Shown here piece by piece: positions 1-8,797 of a DNA stretch of 46,437 bases (position 1 is its first letter; each line of letters begins with the position of its first letter). The notes under the pieces are model-generated. The model was given only the letters and a program-made list of their open reading frames with translations, had not been told where the DNA came from and searched no databases. The stretch is from Chthoniobacterales bacterium (lineage in GTDB: Bacteria; Verrucomicrobiota; Verrucomicrobiia; Chthoniobacterales; UBA10450): positions 1 to 46,437 of the forward strand of contig JACDGM010000021.1 in the NCBI GenBank assembly GCA_013815325.1. Direction: 5' to 3'. A program made the translations under genes and the position numbers.

Positions 1-776
1 AATATGGTTGTGCCTTTCGACCGAATCGTGATATCCCCACCCACCCCAGAAGCGCGATCTGCAGCGTTGATTGCCTGCCAGTTTATTTCCCAATCCAGTT
101 CGAAACATTCGCGGAGCGTCTGAAACACTGCCACGGAGAGAAGAACAGGGAGTAGGCCACCGCTGGGCACCTGCAAGAGTCCATCAATCAGTTTCTGATA
201 CTGGTCGAGGCTGAGACGTTGAATGCGTGCGAGATCGATTTTTCCCTGCTCGCGAAGTTCGATAAATTTCCAGAGCAAAAGACGAAGCACGGGTCTGGCT
301 TCTCCCGCTGAAGCGTTTTCTAGAAAGTCTAGCAGCGTAAGAAAGACGTCATATGCTCCTTTGTCGCGAAGGCCGTCGCGCGTTTCGGGAACAAACTTCA
401 CACTGCGCCGAAACATGGCGAGGTAGGGACCTTTCGAACAAGGTATCTGGTGTTCTTGTAGAAAAGGATTCACGATGTCTTCGTCAACAGCCCGTCCTTG
501 AAATGCATTCGCCCCTTGGTTGGCATAGGGCAAACGAACGTCGATGGCGGGATCTGAGATCTTCGCCAGAAAACAGCCGAGCAGTGCCTCACGAAAAGAT
601 TGAACCTTCGTTGCGAAGAGTACGTCGGCCGCTTCGGAAAGATGGTTTGCTGTGGAGGGCCTGATTCCTTTTAGATATAGTTCCAGAGCTTCTTGGAATT
701 GTCGCCTTAGGAGTGCAGCGAGCGTAACCTCATCAATCCTTCGTCCCATCGATTCTAATAGTTCATCCAAAGGCAT
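1..776 (-). CDS. Partial protein of unknown family, candidate restriction endonuclease
   Basis: An open frame runs from an ATG at 776 to the left edge of the window without a stop (about 258 residues seen, C-terminus missing). The product is soluble and mostly helical, with a conserved-looking core reading SKGPYLAMFRRSVKF near residues 115-129. Just before the edge it reads SGVGGDITI, an acidic beta-strand entry of the sort that begins a PD-(D/E)XK nuclease centre; the matching E-x-K would lie outside the window. The start overlaps the 3' end of the adenine methyltransferase gene by about 22 bases (a second ATG at 749 would avoid the overlap), so the two are co-transcribed. Position directly after a D12 methyltransferase makes a cognate endonuclease the best guess (inference). 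I do not recognise the family with certainty; a SacI-family-like enzyme is one possibility. Confidence 0.55.
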   Translation of the reverse strand, partial: MPLDELLESMGRRIDEVTLAALLRRQFQEALELYLKGIRPSTANHLSEAADVLFATKVQSFREALLGCFLAKISDPAIDVRLPYANQGANAFQGRAVDEDIVNPFLQEHQIPCSKGPYLAMFRRSVKFVPETRDGLRDKGAYDVFLTLLDFLENASAGEARPVLRLLLWKFIELREQGKIDLARIQRLSLDQYQKLIDGLLQVPSGGLLPVLLSVAVFQTLRECFELDWEINWQAINAADRASGVGGDITIRSKGTTI

Positions 777-1711
777 TCCTGCCGGAGCTTCTTGATGCTA
801 TGGCAGATTTTCGCGTCAGCATCAAACCGGCGCCAACCAGCAAAAAGTTCATCCATTAGGGGGTGACGATAACCGGAAAGGGCTACCTTTCCGCGACACT
901 TTTTTAACGCGCGAGCAAGTTGTCGGTGATCTTTTTCGTGCATCTCAAACCCATACGCTTTGGCATCACCGCGCGTTTCGTGAAGATATGGCGGATCGCA
1001 GTAAAAAAGTGTTTCGGAAGCATCGTATAATTCGACGCACTCCAGCGCGGGCCGATTTTCTATCTGCACCGGGAGCAGACGTTCAGCGACGTCCTGTAAT
1101 GCCGCCACGCCGCCTAACCAACGTGATACGACGCCAGACATTCCCGCCCTGGTCGTATTCTTGCAGTTGGCCCATCTACCAAGTGTTGCGGTCTGCGCCA
1201 GCCCGGACCGTGCTTGCCGCGCGCGAATATAAAATTTTCTCGCGCGTTCGAGAGGTGAATCCACGCTTCGGACACGCAGGGCATCGTAGAATTCTTCCCG
1301 AGAAAATGGTGTAAGTGCCAGTTGCCGGATTATCCTATCCGATTGATCGCGAAGAACCCGAAAGAAGTTTACGACATCTCCATCAATGTCGTTGTACGTT
1401 TCCACTTGCGATGGCTCGCGATTGAGGAGAACCGCCCCTGATCCGGCAAACGGTTCGCAATAGTGGTGGCAGCTTGGCAGGAGCGGCAGCAGCCAAGTCA
1501 AATGTGAGAACTTTCCTCCATACCAGCCAAAAGCGATCCTCTTTCCACCGCGACGCTCGATAACCTGCGGCTGTTCTCGGGACGGTTTTCTGTCGAGATA
1601 AATGCCCGATACAGCGCGTCGGGGCGCATCGGGCGCAAGACGCCGTTCTTGAGGCGACACAGCTAGATATTCCAGCTGCACTTCTTCCTTGGCGCGTGCA
1701 GTTTTTTTCAT
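755..1711 (-). CDS. D12-class DNA adenine-N6 methyltransferase
   Basis: This 318-residue protein is a Dam-like (D12 class, alpha group) S-adenosylmethionine-dependent DNA N6-adenine methyltransferase. Visible motifs are FGWYGGKFSHL (near residue 61), the SAM-binding motif I EPFAGSGAVLLNR (about residue 85), YNDIDGDVVNFFRVL, and the catalytic motif IV FYCDPPYLHE (about residue 237). The length is normal for the family, except for about 55 extra residues before FGWYGGK that look poorly conserved. The ATG at 1711 lies directly against the remains of an MmeI-like gene, so the extra N-terminus may come from a fusion or deletion junction. The downstream gene overlaps it, as expected for a restriction-modification pair. 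It probably protects host DNA from that partner; an orphan regulatory role is the alternative. Confidence 0.85.
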   Translation of the reverse strand: MKKTARAKEEVQLEYLAVSPQERRLAPDAPRRAVSGIYLDRKPSREQPQVIERRGGKRIAFGWYGGKFSHLTWLLPLLPSCHHYCEPFAGSGAVLLNREPSQVETYNDIDGDVVNFFRVLRDQSDRIIRQLALTPFSREEFYDALRVRSVDSPLERARKFYIRARQARSGLAQTATLGRWANCKNTTRAGMSGVVSRWLGGVAALQDVAERLLPVQIENRPALECVELYDASETLFYCDPPYLHETRGDAKAYGFEMHEKDHRQLARALKKCRGKVALSGYRHPLMDELFAGWRRFDADAKICHSIKKLRQECLWMNY

Positions 1712-1744
1712 TTGCTCAGATTCGATCCATTGCTGCGAAAACGC

Positions 1745-2365
1745 GAGCAGACACTACGAATTGGTGCGCGAAGCGTTCGACGATTTCGCGAAAGACACGC
1801 GCCGTGGTGTCAGCGGCGCGCCTCGTTACTCCGACGCGGTTGTTGTCAAAGATGAGAGATTTAGGCTCGGGCAGGAGAGAGTTGAAAGCGCTGATACTGG
1901 AGGCAGATCCGCTAGCTTGATACGATCAACCGGATCAAAGAGTTGGGTATTGAAGTCATAAATCCAGAACTCGTGGAAATTGCAGAGGATCGCGTAGGGC
2001 GGGCGCTTGGGTACAATGTGGGTCCAGTAATCGAGAGTTGGTCGTAATGCTTCTCGAGATCTTCGCCGCGTCGCTTCATCTCGATCAGCACGCGGTCGGG
2101 CCAGAGAAGGTCGGCGAACTTTTTGCCGCCTTTCGGGCGGGGGGGCCGGGATCACCGATCCCGGCTACAACGAGCTCCAACTGCGGTGAGCCTGGCTTCT
2201 TGGTAACGCGGAATTCGAAGGTCGCGCCAGCTCCAATGACTCCTCCATACCAAGTGCGCGAAAGAAGTGGTCGCGAAAGCTTTGCGCTTCGCTTTTTTCG
2301 TCTCCGCGCAATGTTCGCGCGAAGCGCACGAGTTCGACTAGCGCGCTCTTCAGATCATCAGCCAT
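1745..2365 (-). pseudogene. Shattered MmeI-like type IIL restriction-modification gene (N-terminal part)
   Basis: Five consecutive pieces of one protein can be read in order on the minus strand, each in a new frame. They are a start MADDLKSALVELVRFARTLR (from 2365), then GAGATFEFRVTKKPGSPQLE (from about 2243), KKFADLLWPDRVLIEMKRRG (from about 2133), DYWTHIVPKRPPYAILCNF with FWIYDFNTQLFDPVDRIKL (from about 2035), and SLLPEPKSLIF with TRRAADTTARVFREIVERF (from about 1892). This is the N-terminal nuclease and helical spacer of MmeI-like enzymes that fuse endonuclease and methylase; D...LIEMK fits the PD-(D/E)XK site. All four frame changes are equivalent to one missing base. The methylase and specificity parts are gone: the remnant stops just before the D12 methyltransferase start. 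Family assignment is from remembered motifs. Confidence 0.8.
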
Positions 2366-2399
2366 TGATCGCGCGAGGTTCTTCCGGGGTCGACATTCG

Positions 2400-2834
2400 A
2401 GCGAATCTCTAGCGGGAGTTCCAAAAAGTGAAAAGCTGAAACTGCAGAAAGACTGACGAGTGAGGCTGACAAGTGACAAGCAAGACCGGAGATGGGAGGA
2501 AGAAAAGTGATGGGCTGTCGCCGTGCCGGCTTGCGAGATCTTGCGAACTTCGACCACTAGGTCGATCGCGAGTAGAAAGTTTCTTCGCGTCCCGTGGCAC
2601 CATGTCGCCGACTGAATCCAAACGGACTGCTCGGTGCATCTCAGAAGCGATGAAAAGCATCTACCACTGCGTTGGCTCCTGGCCGTTTTCTTCGTCGTTC
2701 CGATTGGTTTCGCGCGAGGGGCGTCGCCGCGGGTCGTTCCAATCGAGATCAAGGACGCAAAGCTCGCCGGCGCTGGCGCCGACATCATCGGGGGTGAATT
2801 GCCGAACGCGCAGTTCTTCGTTTCGCGCGACTAA
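2400..2834. other. Decayed intergenic stretch with fragments of two genes
   Basis: There is no intact gene here. On the plus strand a short frame (about 2634-2834) encodes a signal-peptide-like segment (LLAVFFVVPIGFARGA) followed by IEIKDAKLAGAGADIIGGEL and a stop, resembling the severed N-terminus of a secreted protein. On the minus strand around 2530-2580 one frame reads AIDLVVEVRKISQ, resembling the helix at the start of four-helix-bundle (S23-like) proteins, but nothing around it stays open. Both readings are weak. The zone separates the restriction locus from the MFS gene. Confidence 0.3.
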
Positions 2835-2858
2835 GGCGTGGCCGTAGCAGAGGCGTCG

Positions 2859-4226
2859 TTAGGCAAGGCTCTTGTCGAGCGCCCCGATCTTGCGCATTTG
2901 CGGCCATTTAAAGGCGACCGCGGCCACGACCAGGATCGTGCCGATTCCACCCGCCACGACGGAGATGACGGGCCCAAAGACCGCCGCCGTGAGTCCAGAC
3001 TCCAAGGCACCGAATTCGTTCGAAGTGCCGATGAAAATGTTGTTCACGGCCGAGACGCGCCCGCGCATCTCATCTGGCGTGAGCAGTTGCACGAGAGTTT
3101 GCCTAACGACCATGCTGACGCTGTCGAAGAGCCCGGTAAAAAAGAGCATGAGGAGCGAAAGCCAAAACCAGGTCGACAAGCCGAAGAGAATCGTGGACAA
3201 CCCGAAGCCGCTCACACACCAGAGTAGCGCGCGCCCCGCGTGCCGCATCGGCGGGAGATAGGCGATCGCTACCGCCATGCCGAAGGCGCCGATCGCCGGC
3301 GCCGCCCGCAACCAACCGAGCCCGATCGGACCGCAGTGCAAAATTTGATCGGCAAAAATCGGCAGCAACGCCGTTGCCCCGCCAAGCAGGACCGCAAACA
3401 TATCGAGCGTCAACGCCGCGAGAATGACCTTGCGGCCGAGAACGAAGTGGATGCCGGCCGCCAGACTCTCCCAGGGACTTCCGGAAACCCGCTTCGATGC
3501 ACGCGCTTTTTTAATCGGCAACACAAGGAGGAAAAAGGCGAGGGCGCAGCAGGCATCGATTGCATAGATGAAAGGAAACCCGAGCCTAACGATTAAGAAC
3601 CCGGCGGTCGCGGGACCGAGCACGCAGGCAATTTGAAACATGCTGCTGTTCCAGGTGACCGCGTTCGCAAAATGGTCACGCGGCACCAGCGTCGGGAAAT
3701 AAGAGGCGCGCGCCGCCCAGCCAAAAGTCCGGGCTGAGCTCGAGACGAGCATGACAAAATAGATGAGCGGGAGCGAGAGATCGTCGAAGTGATAAGTCGC
3801 GTGGCGTTCGAAGACGTGCGCGATAAAGCTCAGCCCATCATTCGCGCGCAACAGAATCGTTAGGCGCGGAATCGCCAGGTGCTGCCAGGAAATGAGCGCA
3901 AGGCAGACCGAACAAAATGCGCTCGCCGCCTGCGACCAAAGGATGATGGTCTTGCGGCTGAACCGATCCGCCAGATGCCCGGCGGGCAGGGACAGGCCGA
4001 CGACGGGTAACGCCGCCGTCAGGCCGACCAGACCAAGCGCCGTGGCCGAGTGGGTGCGCGCGTAAACTTCCCATTCGAGCGCGACCGTGAGCATCTGCCG
4101 GCCGGTGATGGATACGAAATTGCCGAGGGTATAAAAAACGAAGCTGCTGAAGCGAAACGCGGCGTAGGGATCGCGCGCGGTCGAGGCGGGGGTCGGCGGT
4201 GGCGCGTACGGTTTTCGCTCAGGCAT
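2859..4226 (-). CDS. MFS transporter, EntS/DitE-like (MFS_3)
   Basis: This is an inner-membrane major facilitator with about 12 hydrophobic segments and 455 residues from the ATG at 4226; a GTG at 4256 in the same frame would add ten residues. The loop between helices 2 and 3 carries the MFS signature GHLADRFSRKTI. A later segment reads PDEMRGRVSAVNN, typical of the MFS_3 branch that includes the enterobactin exporter EntS and many proton-driven efflux proteins. The substrate cannot be told. An insertion of about 40 polar residues after the third or fourth helix (around HVFERHATYHFDD) is longer than usual. The stop codon TAA lies inside a GCCTAACG motif, and three more copies lie in the gene. 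It stands alone on its strand, 83 bases downstream of the PDZ-protein gene. Confidence 0.85.
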   Translation of the reverse strand: MPERKPYAPPPTPASTARDPYAAFRFSSFVFYTLGNFVSITGRQMLTVALEWEVYARTHSATALGLVGLTAALPVVGLSLPAGHLADRFSRKTIILWSQAASAFCSVCLALISWQHLAIPRLTILLRANDGLSFIAHVFERHATYHFDDLSLPLIYFVMLVSSSARTFGWAARASYFPTLVPRDHFANAVTWNSSMFQIACVLGPATAGFLIVRLGFPFIYAIDACCALAFFLLVLPIKKARASKRVSGSPWESLAAGIHFVLGRKVILAALTLDMFAVLLGGATALLPIFADQILHCGPIGLGWLRAAPAIGAFGMAVAIAYLPPMRHAGRALLWCVSGFGLSTILFGLSTWFWLSLLMLFFTGLFDSVSMVVRQTLVQLLTPDEMRGRVSAVNNIFIGTSNEFGALESGLTAAVFGPVISVVAGGIGTILVVAAVAFKWPQMRKIGALDKSLA

Positions 4227-4309
4227 CGTCGCACCCGGGCCGCAGCCCGCGCGCACGAGATTCTAGGAGACGCGCTCCGCACCGCAAGCGCCGGGGCAGC
4301 ACGCAACGT

Positions 4310-5353
4310 CTAAAGCAGGAGCGTGCTCCGCACCCAGCCGGTGCGATGGCTGGGCGCGAGCGCGGCTTGCTCGAGGTCCGCCTCGTGCAGGTGAGCCGAT
4401 TCACCGGGACCGGGCGGGCGCGGCGCCAGCTCCTCGTTAGGCGGAATCGGCGGCAAGTCCTGGTGCTCGAGATTCTCGTAGCGTTTCCGTACTTCGGCGG
4501 GCACTTTGGCCCGCTCCTCCTCCGTATCGATCGGTCCCTGAAAGAGAACTTTTCCGGTCGCATCTTTCGCCGTCAGCATTTTTTTCCCATCAACCGTTTC
4601 CAGCCTCAGCTCCCCTTTCTCATCGGAGAAAACGATCTGTGCTTTGCCCAGGTCGACGTGCGTCGATTTTAAGGTGCCGTCGTCCGTCGTCACGATCCGC
4701 AGTCTGCGGGCGGCTTCGCGGGCCTCATCACCCGCACGCAACGCCTCTTTTTTCGCGCGGCTGACCGCTTCGCGCACCGCCGACATGTCGGGCATATGGA
4801 AATCCTTCATCCCATCCATGCCGTCGAAATTCCATTCGTAACCGACCGGATCGTGTCCCGATTTTTCCTGCTTCTGTTGCAGCTTCGCTGTGAGCTTCAT
4901 CTCGCGACCTTTGCGCAGGACCGTCAGGTTCACCGTCGTGCCGTCGACAAAACTGCGCACCAAAATGCCGAGCTGTTCCGAGTCGATTACGATCTGATCG
5001 TTCAACATTTTAATGATGTCGCTTTGCTCCAGCCCGGCGGCGGCCGCGGCGCTCTCCGGCACGACGTAATCCACCACCACGCCGAAGCCGCGCGGCAGCC
5101 CGAGTTGCTCGCTCACCACGCGCGAGACGCGGGAAGTTTCCACGCCGAGAAAAGTATACGGTCCTCTCGGTTGATCGTCGTGGCGCATCCCGTGGTGGGG
5201 TGGCACGGGGGGCGCCGGCGGGACCGCGGGCGCGGGAGGGGCGGGGGCGAGGGCCGGCTGCGGGGGGACATCCGGGGGAGTGGGCGTTTGGGCGAAAGCC
5301 GCCAACGGAATAAGGGCGGCGAGTATGTTGGTTAAGGCGATTCGTGTTTTCAT
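4310..5353 (-). CDS. Secreted PDZ-domain protein
   Basis: The 347-residue protein begins with a signal peptide (MKTRIALTNILAALIPLAAFA, probable cleavage after AFA), followed by a proline/alanine-rich linker (about residues 23-55). A PDZ domain covers about residues 65-160, with the carboxylate-binding region GPYTFLGVET, the VPESAAAAAGLEQSDII turn and LTVLRKGREMKLT. The rest (about 180-347) is charged, contains alternating basic and acidic helices, and ends in a proline-rich stretch. No protease domain is present, so it is a binding or scaffold protein of the periplasm rather than a DegP-type protease. It is the third gene of a sigma / anti-sigma / PDZ operon, which suggests an envelope-stress output or a regulator of anti-sigma turnover (inference). 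Confidence 0.75.
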   Translation of the reverse strand: MKTRIALTNILAALIPLAAFAQTPTPPDVPPQPALAPAPPAPAVPPAPPVPPHHGMRHDDQPRGPYTFLGVETSRVSRVVSEQLGLPRGFGVVVDYVVPESAAAAAGLEQSDIIKMLNDQIVIDSEQLGILVRSFVDGTTVNLTVLRKGREMKLTAKLQQKQEKSGHDPVGYEWNFDGMDGMKDFHMPDMSAVREAVSRAKKEALRAGDEAREAARRLRIVTTDDGTLKSTHVDLGKAQIVFSDEKGELRLETVDGKKMLTAKDATGKVLFQGPIDTEEERAKVPAEVRKRYENLEHQDLPPIPPNEELAPRPPGPGESAHLHEADLEQAALAPSHRTGWVRSTLLL

Positions 5354-5372
5354 AGTTTTAGGTTCGTTAGGT

Positions 5373-5864
5373 TCACTGAAAGGAGACCGGGGTCAGGACA
5401 ACTTGCTCGACTGGATAAGAGACGCGGACCGAGGCGCCGGTTTGGGCGTTGCGCCAGCGCATCGTCTCGCGCGTTTCGTAACGCAGACGGCGGCGCAGCG
5501 TGCCGGTGTCGTTAGGCGGAAAAACCAGACCTTCGTCGCGGCCGCTATAGACGACCTGGCTGAGGCCAACCGCTTGAAAGCCTGGCGCAGCCGCGGGTTT
5601 TGGGGTGACGGAGGCGACCCCTTGAGACTGAGGCGGTTGATCGAAAAACGTCAGGCCAATGACGAGCAGAGCGGCGAGCCCGGTGAGGCCGAGGCCTAAC
5701 GACCACCAGAGGGTGCTCCGCTCGCGCGGACGCGGCAGGACGCCGGCGGTGGGCATTTCATCGGGCGCCGCGAGTGCGCACTCGATCCGCCGGGTCAGCT
5801 CGGCGGAGGCGGGCGCGGGCCGCAGCTTTTTCAGTTCGGCTTCCAATTCGGAAAAATCATTCAT
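5373..5864 (-). CDS. Probable membrane-anchored anti-sigma factor
   Basis: The 163-residue protein has a cytoplasmic N-terminal half (about residues 1-52), one transmembrane helix (LWWSLGLGLTGLAALLVIGL, about 53-73) and a periplasmic tail of about 90 residues. It shows no zinc-binding HxxxCxxC motif, so it is not a classical ZAS anti-sigma factor. The call rests mainly on position: its start overlaps the end of the ECF sigma gene by 8 bases, and it has the size and topology common for anti-sigma partners. The tail ends in VSYPVEQVVLTPVSFQ. Two CGTTAGGC/GCCTAACG motifs lie in the gene. Confidence 0.65.
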   Translation of the reverse strand: MNDFSELEAELKKLRPAPASAELTRRIECALAAPDEMPTAGVLPRPRERSTLWWSLGLGLTGLAALLVIGLTFFDQPPQSQGVASVTPKPAAAPGFQAVGLSQVVYSGRDEGLVFPPNDTGTLRRRLRYETRETMRWRNAQTGASVRVSYPVEQVVLTPVSFQ

Positions 5865-6351
5865 GCGGCTGCAAAATTTTCTTGAGGGTGCTGAGGGCGT
5901 AGCGATAGCGCGAAGCGGCCGTGTTCTGCGAGATCTCGAGGACGCCGGCGATCTCGGCGAAGGTCAGCTCGTTCCAGATTTTCAAAACGACGACTTCCCT
6001 TTGTTCGTTAGGCAAACGCTCGACCGCGGCCGCGAGGAGCTGCTGCCCTTCGTCCTCCGGAGCGAAGATCGGCTCGCAATGATCGGCACTCTCGAGGGAC
6101 GCGGCCGCCTCGCGCCGGGCGCGGCGTTGGTCGCTGCGCAGACGATCGAGCGCGGTCGAGCGGACCGTGGCGTAGAGCAGACCGCGATTCTCGAGCGAAT
6201 GCTGGCGTCGCCAAAAACGCACGAAAGCTTCCTGCACGACATCCTCGGCGTCAGCCCGCGAGTGCGTCCAGCGGCGGGCGAAGAGAAGGAGCGCGGGCGC
6301 GAGCTGTGCGAAACAGGTTTTCCAATCTTCATGCGAAACAAAACTTTCCAT
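5857..6351 (-). CDS. ECF-type RNA polymerase sigma factor
   Basis: The 164-residue protein has the two ECF domains. Region 2 is near residues 20-50 (ARRWTHSRADAEDVVQEAF), used for core binding and -10 recognition. Region 4 is near residues 113-160 (LPNEQREVVVLKIWNELTF then EISQNTAASRYRYALSTL), a helix-turn-helix for -35 recognition. It heads an operon with the overlapping putative anti-sigma gene and the PDZ-protein gene, so it probably autoregulates and responds to an envelope signal (inference from arrangement). The start at 6351 faces the start of the CHASE2-cyclase gene across a 226-base divergent intergenic region that must hold both promoters; I could not pick convincing -35/-10 boxes. 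Confidence 0.9.
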   Translation of the reverse strand: MESFVSHEDWKTCFAQLAPALLLFARRWTHSRADAEDVVQEAFVRFWRRQHSLENRGLLYATVRSTALDRLRSDQRRARREAAASLESADHCEPIFAPEDEGQQLLAAAVERLPNEQREVVVLKIWNELTFAEIAGVLEISQNTAASRYRYALSTLKKILQPHE

Positions 6352-6577
6352 GACCTCTGCACGGTCTTTAGAATTGAGACGCCGCCAAATGCGGGTTTTG
6401 TCTACGCACTTAATTTAACTTGTCCGGCGCGGCTTTGAATCTATCACCGTGACGCCGCGGCTTTCGGCGCGAGGCCGTAGACACGCTCGCTTGCCGCTGC
6501 GGAAACCGCGGAATTCGCTGGCGGTAGAAGTTAATTAGCGATTGGCCGCGCGCGGAAGCTTTCTTACAATCCGCGGC

Positions 6578-8683
6578 ATGCATTGGTTGAGCCGGCATCG
6601 ATTGCTGATCCTCGCGGCGATCTGTTTCTCTTTTACCGGGCTCGTCCTGTTGCTCCATTTGGCGCCTAACGTTCCTTTCGTTTCCGCAGTCTGGTCGGGG
6701 GAAAAACGCTTCGAAGATTTCCTCCAGAAAGAAGGCCGCAAAACGCCGACGCGCGATGATTTTGTCTTTCTTGGGATCGACCAGAGCACGCTTGAGCTTC
6801 CACCATTTGCACCCGAGGAACTGGCGCATAACCGCGCCTTTCAGTTGATGACGGCGCGGCCTTTCCCGTGGTCGCGCGAAGTCTGGGCGCTGCTCCTCGA
6901 CCGGCTCTTCGCTTCCGGCGCGCGGCTCGTGCTTTTCGATATGGCTTTCAATCCGCCTAACGACGGTGATCCCCAATTCCATGCCGCGCTCGAACGTTAT
7001 CGCGGCAAGGTGGTGGTCGGCGCGAACTTTGATGCCGCCAATGCAATGCAGGCGATCGTGCCTAACGAGAGCTTGATCCCACCTCCGCAGATGGCCGATG
7101 CGCGTGTCGGCTACGTCAATTTCTTCCCCGATCAAATGGATCAACGGACGCGCTCGATTCATTATACCCTGACCGATCGGCAGCTCGCCGGGCTGCCTCC
7201 GCATCCGAGTGAAGAGGTTTTTCACGCGCTCTCCGCGCGGGGGCTGGAACAGATCGGCCGCGGCGCGGATGTGCCGCAGGATCACACTGCGCACATGCTC
7301 CGTTTCAGCGCGGACGACGCCTATCAGCCGCGGCCGCTTTACGAAGTTTTCGATCCGAAATTCTGGCACGCCAACTATCACGATGGCGCATTCTTCAGAG
7401 GCAAGATCGTGATTGTGGGTGGGTCGGCGCAGATCTGGCACGACGTGATCGATACGCCTCTCGGGCCGGGACGCCCGGGACCGAAGCTGCACCTCGAAGC
7501 GATGGCGGCCGCGATGGCGCAACAATTTCTGCGCATGACGCCGCTCGGCCTTGACTATGCGCTGGTTGCCGGGGCCGGGGCACTCGCCTGGGCGCTGATT
7601 GGGTTCGTTAGGCGCCCCGGGGTCGTGCTTGCTCTCCTGGTGGGAATCACCCTCGCCTATCTCGCCGCCGCCCGGATCAGCTACGACCGGGCCGGGCTCT
7701 TCCTCATCACTCTCCCCGTCCTCACCGCGTTCCTCCTCAGCGGCTTCTTTTCGTTAGGCTACGAATACGCCATGGAGCGGCTGGAGAAACTGCGCACCCG
7801 CCGCACCCTCGAACGCTACGTCTCGAAAAACCTGGTCAAAGAGATTCTCGATAACCCCGACAGCTTTTACAGCAACCTGAAGGGGGTGCGCATCCCGGCG
7901 ACGATTCTTTTTTCCGACATCATCGGCTTCACCAGCCTGACGGAAAACGCCGACCCGGAAGCGCTCGTCAGGCAGCTCAACGAATACTTGAGCCGGATGA
8001 CGACAGCCGTTTTCGAGAATGACGGCACGCTGGATAAGTTTATCGGCGACGCCGTCATGGCGGTGTGGGGAAACGTGCGCAGCCATGGCCCGGCCGAGGA
8101 TACCAGGATGGCGGTGCGGACGGCGCTGGCGATGCGGCGCGCCCTGCGTGCGCTGAACAAAGATTGGTTCGCGCGCGGGATCGCGCCCTTCGCGATCGGC
8201 ATAGGTATCAACCAGGGCGACGTGCTCGGCGGGAACATCGGGTCGCAGGAAAAGGCCGATCCGACCGTGATCGGCGACGCGGTGAATCTGGCCTCGCGGC
8301 TGGAAAGCCTAACGCGGGTTTACGGCCTGGATATTTTGCTCGGCCCGACGGCGACGGAATTCGTGCGCGACGAGTTTCACCTCCGCAGCGTGGCCCGGGT
8401 GCAGGTGAAAGGAAAAACCGAGCCGGTCGAGATTTCGACCCTGATCGCGGCGCGACGCGACGGTATCGATGTTGAGTTCCTGCGTCATCTCGAAACTTAC
8501 GAGCAGGCGTTTCAGAAATTCCGGCACCGCGAGTTTCGGGAAGCCAAGATTCTGCTCTCGCAGTTCCTGGAATTCTATCCGAACGACTTCCTGGCGAAAA
8601 TGTATCTCGAGCGCACGCTCGAATACGAGGCGGCGCCGCCGGATGAGGCATGGAACGCGATTGAGGTGTTCAAGAAGAAATGA
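6578..8683 (+). CDS. CHASE2-domain class III adenylate/guanylate cyclase
   Basis: This is a 701-residue membrane signal protein. One N-terminal transmembrane helix (residues about 8-26) precedes a periplasmic CHASE2 sensor (about 40-330), then three close transmembrane helices (about 335-410), and a cytoplasmic class III cyclase domain (about 450-635). The two metal-binding aspartates are in ATILFSDIIGFTSL and DKFIGDAVMAVWG; PTVIGDAVNLASRLESL is the conserved dimer segment. A C-terminal tail of about 55 residues (YEQAFQKFRHREFREAKILL) looks TPR-like. ATG 6578 is chosen because the sensor helix begins directly after it; an upstream in-frame TTG at 6542 is less likely. It probably makes cAMP in response to an external signal. 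The gene carries six copies of the GCCTAACG/CGTTAGGC motif, the densest in the window. Confidence 0.9.
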   Translation: MHWLSRHRLLILAAICFSFTGLVLLLHLAPNVPFVSAVWSGEKRFEDFLQKEGRKTPTRDDFVFLGIDQSTLELPPFAPEELAHNRAFQLMTARPFPWSREVWALLLDRLFASGARLVLFDMAFNPPNDGDPQFHAALERYRGKVVVGANFDAANAMQAIVPNESLIPPPQMADARVGYVNFFPDQMDQRTRSIHYTLTDRQLAGLPPHPSEEVFHALSARGLEQIGRGADVPQDHTAHMLRFSADDAYQPRPLYEVFDPKFWHANYHDGAFFRGKIVIVGGSAQIWHDVIDTPLGPGRPGPKLHLEAMAAAMAQQFLRMTPLGLDYALVAGAGALAWALIGFVRRPGVVLALLVGITLAYLAAARISYDRAGLFLITLPVLTAFLLSGFFSLGYEYAMERLEKLRTRRTLERYVSKNLVKEILDNPDSFYSNLKGVRIPATILFSDIIGFTSLTENADPEALVRQLNEYLSRMTTAVFENDGTLDKFIGDAVMAVWGNVRSHGPAEDTRMAVRTALAMRRALRALNKDWFARGIAPFAIGIGINQGDVLGGNIGSQEKADPTVIGDAVNLASRLESLTRVYGLDILLGPTATEFVRDEFHLRSVARVQVKGKTEPVEISTLIAARRDGIDVEFLRHLETYEQAFQKFRHREFREAKILLSQFLEFYPNDFLAKMYLERTLEYEAAPPDEAWNAIEVFKKK

Positions 8684-8797
8684 CGAAATCCGAATCTCGA
8701 AGCTCGAAGGAATGATCGAATTTTAAATTCAAAACTCGAAACTGAAGATCCCACTCCTTGCGTTGCTGCGGGCCGCATCTGCTGATAACCGTTCGAT

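Noticed and set aside
2530..2580. Four-helix-bundle (S23-like) gene on the minus strand
   Set aside because: Only one helix-length segment (AIDLVVEVRKISQ) is suggestive and no frame around it stays open; noted only as a weak trace.
2838..3227. Plus-strand frame following the decayed stretch
   Set aside because: It lies opposite the conserved C-terminal helices of the MFS gene and has no similarity to anything recognisable.
6410..7525. Long minus-strand open frame (371 codons)
   Set aside because: Antisense to the CHASE2-cyclase gene; composition is arginine/histidine-rich with no domain, typical of the opposite strand of a GC-rich gene.
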